DNA of 64,000 nucleotides from Arctopsyche grandis (Eukaryota; Arthropoda; Insecta; Trichoptera; Hydropsychidae): NCBI RefSeq assembly GCF_051622035.1, contig NC_135362.1, positions 24,079,001 to 24,143,000 of the forward strand, read 5' to 3'. Shown piece by piece: positions 58,297 to 64,000 of this stretch (position 1 is its first letter; each line of letters starts with the position of its first letter). The notes under the pieces were generated by a model. It saw only the letters and a program-made list of their open reading frames with translations, ran no database searches and was not told where the DNA came from. The position numbers and the translations under genes were made by a program.

Positions 58297-61200
58297 TCAC
58301 TTCTTTTCGTTGATTTTCAATATTTCAGCATCGTTTTTCTCCAAGCCAGGTTTCACCTCTTTTTCAAATGGGGGATTTTCGATGTGTGTATTTCTCACAA
58401 AATGTTTCTGCTTCACATCATCCGATTCCAGAGCGTTCTTCTTTATTATTTCAGCTCCAGATTCCTTATTTTCGGGACCCTCAATAGTCGATGGATGCAA
58501 AGTGGCCCAATTTTTCAAATAGTTCACTACGGTAGTGTGACCAAATATCTCTGCTTCGTTCAATGGGATGCTTCCCCAACGGTCGTGAGGATCGTGAGGA
58601 ACGCTACAATGTTCCAAAAGAAATTCAACACAAGATAAGTGACCTTCAGCTGCAGCTAGATGAAGTGCCGTACGTCCATCATAATCTGATAAAGTCATAT
58701 CCATTCCGGACAAACGATGTCTAAAAATAAACAGTAATAACATATGTACATCTACTTAAGTGATTTAAAACAACAAACATACATAAATGCAGAATTTTAC
58801 CTTCGTAAAGCACTCAAATCACCACTGGCAGCGGAAAATAAAAGGTTAACAATGCTCAACCCTGTCGTTTCGAACTTAAATCTTCTCGGGTTCTTTTTGT
58901 TAGTTGCATATCTCAAATTGTCATAACGATGAAAGTTAAAACGTTCCACCAGTTCCTGAAAAATTGATTATACAAATCATGAACACGTCAAGTATGACTG
59001 GAAGCAATTGGTCCTATATAAATACCCCGCAAAATTGTAGTCCCCTGCAACTGTTTCCAAGTGGATCTAAAGTCGGCGACCAAACGCAGATTCCCATAAC
59101 GTTTGGTACAACTATGAGCATAGCACCAGACACCCCTGACTTAGCCGGAAGACCTACTTTGAAAGCAAACTGTCCGGAATAGTCATACATTCCGCAGCTG
59201 TGCATCAGAGACAGGACGTTGCGGACTGATTCAGCTTTTAAAACTTTTTCATCTGTTATAGGGCATATTCCACCGTTGGCGAGGGTGGCTGCTATCACCG
59301 ATGAAACATCACAATTTGCCTCCATTGCACAACACTTGAAATTAAAATGGTAAATGTATTAGGGATAATATGATATTAGTGTGCATTTTTTATGATCTTA
59401 AGTCCTAGATAGTCAAAAATCAACTCACTTGAAAGTAAAAATCCATACACTCGCGAAGATTCGTCTTATCTGGGTAACATTTGTGTTCCCGCATGTAAAA
59501 TCCCAGAGCATAGTTACGATCTGCCGCCTCTCTCTCCGACAAGAATGTAGCATTGTTAAAACTCAACGGCTCGTTGCCGGCCATTCGCTTAAAAAAGTCC
59601 ATTACATAGTCAAACTTTTCAGCGAGCGTCATCTCTGGCTTAACAAGAGTCTTCAGAATTGCGCACACTAGAATAGCCCCAGCGTTGATCATTGGGTTAT
59701 GCGGTTTCACTACAATCAAATTCACTCATAAATACCGTATAAATATATACATAAATGTATTCTAAATATGTATAGACGACTTACTGTTAAAATCTAAAAC
59801 TAATTCATTGAAATTTCTTCCACTTGGTTCGGTGCCGATGAAGGAATGCACAACGTCCGGGCCGAGGGTCTCCAAAGCCATGGCATATGTTAATGGTTTA
59901 CTGCACGACTGAAGTGTGAAAGGTATCGCTGTATCACCAATGGAGAATCTCTGTCCGTCGATTGTGCAAACGCTTATACCCCAATAGTCAGGATTCATGC
60001 GTGCAAGTTGTGGAATGTAACTGGCTACTTTGCCGTCGCTGTTGCTTTTCGCCAGCCAGTACATCTCTTCGATGTCTTTGATGAAGTCTTGAAAGTCGGG
60101 GACGACGAATTGGCTCTTGAAAGCTCGCGTGATCAAGACTATGTTGGGAGATATGACTTGTTTGAAGGTTTCACGGTCGAGTTTTTGGGTTTCCGGCGAG
60201 CCACCTTCGAATCCAGACTGTCTGTGAACTTTGTGCAAGTTTGTCATCACTTCTTTGAGTCGAGGGTCTGTCTTTCTTATTCCAGTCGTTCTCAAGGCCT
60301 AAAACGATCAATGTTATGTATAAAAAACTGAATGAAAGCTTTATGATTTGTATGGTTTTACTAACGGCCAGAAATTTTCCAATCGGCAGAAGACCCGTCT
60401 CCTCATTTTTAAACATGTCAAATAGAACATCTTCAGCGTTTTTATGGTCTTGTTCCCTTGATCTGAAATTATCAATTGGTTGATTGATAAATGTATTCTA
60501 TATAGCAAGTCATTTTGTAAAATATTTTGGCAATATATTGTGAACGAAAAATGTAAATATTTCAGATAGGGATTTATTAATTAAAATAGCGTCATGCAAA
60601 TTAGATAATAAAGAATACTTCCGTCAAAAACAGTCAATATTTTATTTTTTAAATACAAAATTTAATTTATTCATGTGAGATAACGATTTTAAAGTTGAAC
60701 CTATACTCGGCCAATTGTCCTCTTTAACTTTGTGACTGACCTCTTTGTTTCTAGCAACGCTTTTTAATTTATTGACCTTGACAAAGATTGGTTAAAAGAC
60801 GATTCGACTACTGATGATTAAACAGTATATATGTAAGTATTGCGACATATGAAATTTAATTCACAATACTGACGCAGTTCAATGCATTGAACTATAAATC
60901 ATATTTAGATATAAAATTAATGTTAGATTCATTATCTTAAGTGGTTGATGAATCAAATTAAACATTCTAATGAAACTTGTTATGATTTTCGTCACAATGA
61001 ATGCTAAATTTAAAGTCAAACATTGACTTGTGATCTTATCATTCAATGAGTATAATGTGATTTTTTGACCCCGGCCCATGATGAACTCAAACATTAACTT
61101 TTTGATATATTCGCGGTTATAGTATTCAAAGATACCACATTTAATTCAACCAAATAAATTAATCAATATAAAAAATAATATATAATTACATACATGCAAA

Positions 61201-62184
61201 TTGTTATTGGAGTTCAATAGAAAGCAATATACACCAGTGGCGTGCCGTATGATTCTACCTGTTTTTGTCGCACAGCCTTACTTACGTGTGCGCAAGGGGA
61301 CTATGTGACATCATGCCGAGTCACCTTGTATCCTGCTCGCACACACGTAAGTAAAGCTGAGCAACAAAAAATAGGGAGATTTTCCCTGCACGCTACTGCC
61401 ATACACATGATTATTTCTAATTAAAATTTTACATTTCCAAATTGGAACATAATCTATGCATGTAAAATCTTATTTTAAATCAGTGCTTAATTTCTTATGT
61501 TCAAACTTGCCTATGTAAATGATTTACAATGTCAAGGATTTTCGCATACTATGTATTCATGTGGCCAACTACTATATATAGACCGGCCAATTACTGCCGC
61601 CTTCTATTATAGATTAGTTTCATTACTGTAATTCACATTTACATATATAGTATTGTATTGTGAAAGATGAATTAGCAATGCGAAAATCCTTAGCATTAAC
61701 TACACACTAAAAAGAGATACTGCATTGTATGTTATATCAAAATTAATTACCATTCGGTTCACACAAACACGACAGTTAATGCAAGCGTGAACACAAAGCA
61801 ATATCAAAATGTATCAAAAATTGAAATTCCATCTAAAACACTGGATATACTAACTGGCCACTTACTTGTCCTCGAGACGGATATCGTGGACGAAAGACAA
61901 GTTCCTTGCGCAAAGACAGACAAAACAGAAAGAAGATTAGAGTCGGGCAACAATACCAAAACGTACCCTAAGTATTTCGCGAGCAGTTTGTAAAATCTAT
62001 CTTGTTTGTTGAGCGATCGAGCCACGTGGTTGTTTTTATTAGTGTCGAACTGATGTTCCTTGCCGATTTCACCCATTTTGGAGGATTGGAAGGGAAAGCT
62101 CCTACCAGAACCGAATCGTTTAAAGGCAAGACGATCTTTGTCGCCAAAAGTGATGCTGGATGTTAGTTTTGTAAAATTTTCCAA
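58297..62184 (-). CDS. GLS: Glutaminase with C-terminal ankyrin repeats (mitochondrial type)
   Basis: Seven exons, phases agreeing: 62184-61967, 60462-60366, 60298-59785, 59709-59429, 59334-59026, 58955-58801, 58720-58297; 665 aa. It converts glutamine to glutamate and ammonia. The catalytic domain holds the serine of [10 protein letters not shown] (the S-x-x-K pair of the beta-lactamase-like fold), [42 protein letters not shown] and [13 protein letters not shown]. An EF-hand-like helical part precedes it ([21 protein letters not shown]). At the C-terminus lie ankyrin repeats ([32 protein letters not shown]) and a charged tail. Exon 1 encodes a basic N-terminus suiting mitochondrial import. 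The 1.5-kb first intron carries a hAT MITE (61235-61398). Confidence 0.93.
61235..61398. mobile_element. hAT MITE in the glutaminase intron
   Basis: The left end is CAGTGGCGTGCCGTATGATT and the right end CCCTGCACGCTACTG; flanks ATATACAC and CCATACAC agree at 6 of 8. It includes two inverted copies of TTACTTACGTGTG/CACACGTAAGTAA. It is related to the element at 39784. Confidence 0.7.
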
Positions 62185-62545
62185 CGTTCGAATTAAAAGA
62201 GCAAATAAATGGTGATAATAGCTTTTGCAAATCCTTGGTACTACCAGTCAAAATAAACGTAAACAACTTAATGCTCAATTAGTGCATGTTGTAGTTTACA
62301 TTTCATTCCGTGTATTGGTCTGTTTATTGATTGGCGATAATATGTTGACTTTCTATTAAGGTAAATTGAATGTGACATCGTTTAATGTCTATTTTAATTT
62401 ACAGACGTATGCACGTACATACTACATACATATGTACATTGGTGGAAGATAAACGTTTCTGCAATATAATAACAGTGGATCTTGGTTGTTACTGAATAAT
62501 TCCATATATTGATTTTATCAATCTACAATAGTGTGTCTTGAAAAG
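62185..62545. other. Upstream region of glutaminase
   Basis: AT-rich; presumed promoter. No distinct core element identified. Confidence 0.45.
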
Positions 62546-62903
62546 CGATGCGGTGCAAACAATCGACAAGCGCCAGACAAACTGAACTACAGATTAACGA
62601 CACGTGTACCTTATGCGTGCGCACTGCTCGCACTTACACTAAGCGAAATCTACCCGAAGTCCCGACATACCTACCCTGTATACGTTCTGTGCTTCTGATT
62701 CTTTAGTTCCGAATTTTGCCTTATTAAACTCGCCAGAAAGATCCAACTCAATTTTAATAATTGCATCTGTGCACATCGAAAGGTTACTCGTCATCTGATG
62801 TGCAATCTATCATTTGTGAAGTCGAGAATTGCGTTTAAAGCAGCCATCCAGTTAATCTGTGGTTCAGTCTGTCTGGCGCTTGTCGATCGTTTGCACCGAA
62901 CCC
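62546..62903. mobile_element. MITE, 358 bp, 9-bp target duplication (relative of 26923)
   Basis: The ends CGATGCGGTGCAAACAATCG and CGATCGTTTGCACCGAACCC are inverted; the interior shares AGAAAGATCCAACTCAATTT and CATCGAAAGGTTACTCGTCA with 26923. It is flanked by the exact duplication CTTGAAAAG (62537-62545, 62904-62912). Confidence 0.9.
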
Positions 62904-63178
62904 CTTGAAAAGACCCAGTTTTTTTTTCATGAACCCATTGACAAATAATAATATTAATGAACAACAGCTGGTGCTTTTCTTGGCAAAAGTGTTTCACAAT
63001 TGTTTTTATTTTTAGGATTGAACTTTTCAGTTGGGTTTTTTTAGATTTTTTATTAGTTTCACCGACCGTGCTCATGGCGCAATATTTGTGAGCTGATTTT
63101 GAACCTCTTCTGTTCTTCCGATCGCTTTGATATTTTACCGACATAAAGGGGGTTAGCTCTCATTATATTAAGCAAATA

Positions 63179-63576
63179 TTAGCCAGCAGCATGGCTCGGA
63201 GGTTGCGTTGATAGTAAACACCGAGAGGTCGCCGGGTTCGATTCCGTGAGTATAATCTTTAATGCTACTGGTCACACTTGGATATTTGTGACTCCAAGTT
63301 GATCGTTTCCTATCAGAGTTTGCCAATTTATCTGATTGAAATCATTGTTGAAGCGGTTCCTCCATCAAATTGGCAAACACCATCCTATCCATTATGTCAC
63401 CCCTATTTGAATATGATTTCAAAAATTGATTGTCTATAACATATATGTCTCGCTAATTATCTTATATATATAATATTTGTATAATTTTAATAAGTCTGGT
63501 CACAGTGACGCGTTACGAGTACTCTATAATGTCACTGTGGCTATATGTACATAAATAAAAATAATAATAAAATAAA
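63179..63576 (+). repeat. tRNA-derived SINE, full length, alternative tail
   Basis: The head AGCCAGCAGCATGGCTCGG has a B box GGTTCGATTCC, and the body is shared with 3219. The 3' hairpin is CCACAGTGACATT-type (CACAGTGACGCG...GTCACTGTG), followed by TATATGTACATAAATAAAAAT. No open gene. Confidence 0.85.
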
Positions 63577-63830
63577 ACACACGTCGCACGATTATCGCGT
63601 TCCTGTATGAGCATGCATGGCCGACCTTGCCTGAAACATCTTCGTTCACACAAGGGCAAAGACAAGATTCGACTCGCTCTACATAAACAACCTCGACACA
63701 ACCGACAACCTACCAGGATATAAACTATCGCACTAGCCCCAGATCCCAGTGAGAAGTTCAGCCAGCCCACTCCTCTGAAGTCGAGCAACTATCTCCTTCA
63801 CATACAATGTTACTTGTACAATAAATAATC
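63577..63830. other. Unidentified stretch between two SINE copies
   Basis: GC-richer than its surroundings, with AATAAATAA near its right end. It may be part of another retroelement, but no family was recognised. Confidence 0.4.
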
Positions 63831-64000
63831 TACCATCTTACCCACTATGTCACCTCTATTCGAATATGATTTCAAAAATTTATTATCGATAACATATACA
63901 TATGTCTCGCTAATCATCTTATATATAGTATTTGTACTATGCTTATATGTCGGGTCACAGTGACGCGTTAGAGTATTATGTAATGTCACTGTGGCTAATA
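63831..64000 (+). repeat. Partial SINE copy, running off the right edge
   Basis: It matches the 3' half of the copy at 63179, from ACCATCTTACCCACTATGTCACC through the CACAGTGACGCG hairpin. The head is missing, so it is 5'-truncated. Confidence 0.8.

Noticed and set aside
63220-63260. tRNA-like B box and cloverleaf-like sequence
   Set aside because: Part of the SINE head, repeated at 3219 and 742, with no credible acceptor stem or anticodon arm.

Overview
The window looks like 64 kb of an AT-rich insect nuclear genome. The evidence is short introns (about 60 bp to 2.6 kb), a ZAD-C2H2 zinc-finger gene (a family typical of insects, especially holometabolous ones), an insect-style set of housekeeping genes, and dense small transposons. 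The order cannot be fixed from the sequence; a holometabolous insect is my best reading.

Layout. 1-2416 (minus): ZAD zinc-finger transcription factor, running off the left edge. 2.5-12.7 kb: an accessory region with a tandem family of small secreted cysteine-pair peptides (coding copies at 6595, 9304 and 12473, plus a promoter/exon-1 copy without a coding exon at 3.1-5.1 kb), all sharing one gene plan: TATA box, non-coding exon 1, one intron, one coding exon. hAT elements, MITEs and SINEs are scattered through it. 12.9-13.4 kb (minus): a BESS-domain exon without a visible MADF part. 14.6-17.3 kb (plus): mitochondrial Obg-type GTPase (GTPBP10-like), convergent with mitochondrial ClpP (17.4-18.4 kb, minus). 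19.9-25.5 kb (plus): an uninterrupted 1866-codon frame for the kinetochore protein Rod/KNTC1. 28.3-30.6 kb (minus): riboflavin transporter (SLC52A type). 34.5-44.7 kb (minus): two tandem SIAH-like RING E3 ligase genes with matching intron phases. 45.4-51.2 kb: two LTR-element fossils, an older short one and a very young BEL/Pao element with matching LTRs. 52-55.6 kb: a 5'-truncated LINE and a hAT transposon carrying a nested GC-rich insert. 56.3-56.8 kb (minus): mitochondrial ribosomal protein S28. 58.3-62.2 kb (minus): glutaminase with C-terminal ankyrin repeats. The right edge holds SINE copies.

The genes do not form a pathway. Several are mitochondrial (GTPBP10-like, ClpP, mS28/bS1-like, glutaminase), but no operon-like organisation is expected or seen. 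The most interesting features are the secreted-peptide family and a large set of inverted-repeat MITEs. Five MITEs have exact 9-bp target duplications (Mutator-like), two have TAA duplications (Harbinger-like), and several hAT copies have 8-bp duplications. One MITE is inserted inside another, and the empty site is preserved elsewhere in the window.

Exon coordinates were worked out by hand from reading frame, splice-site dinucleotides and phase agreement. No alignment or transcript data were available.
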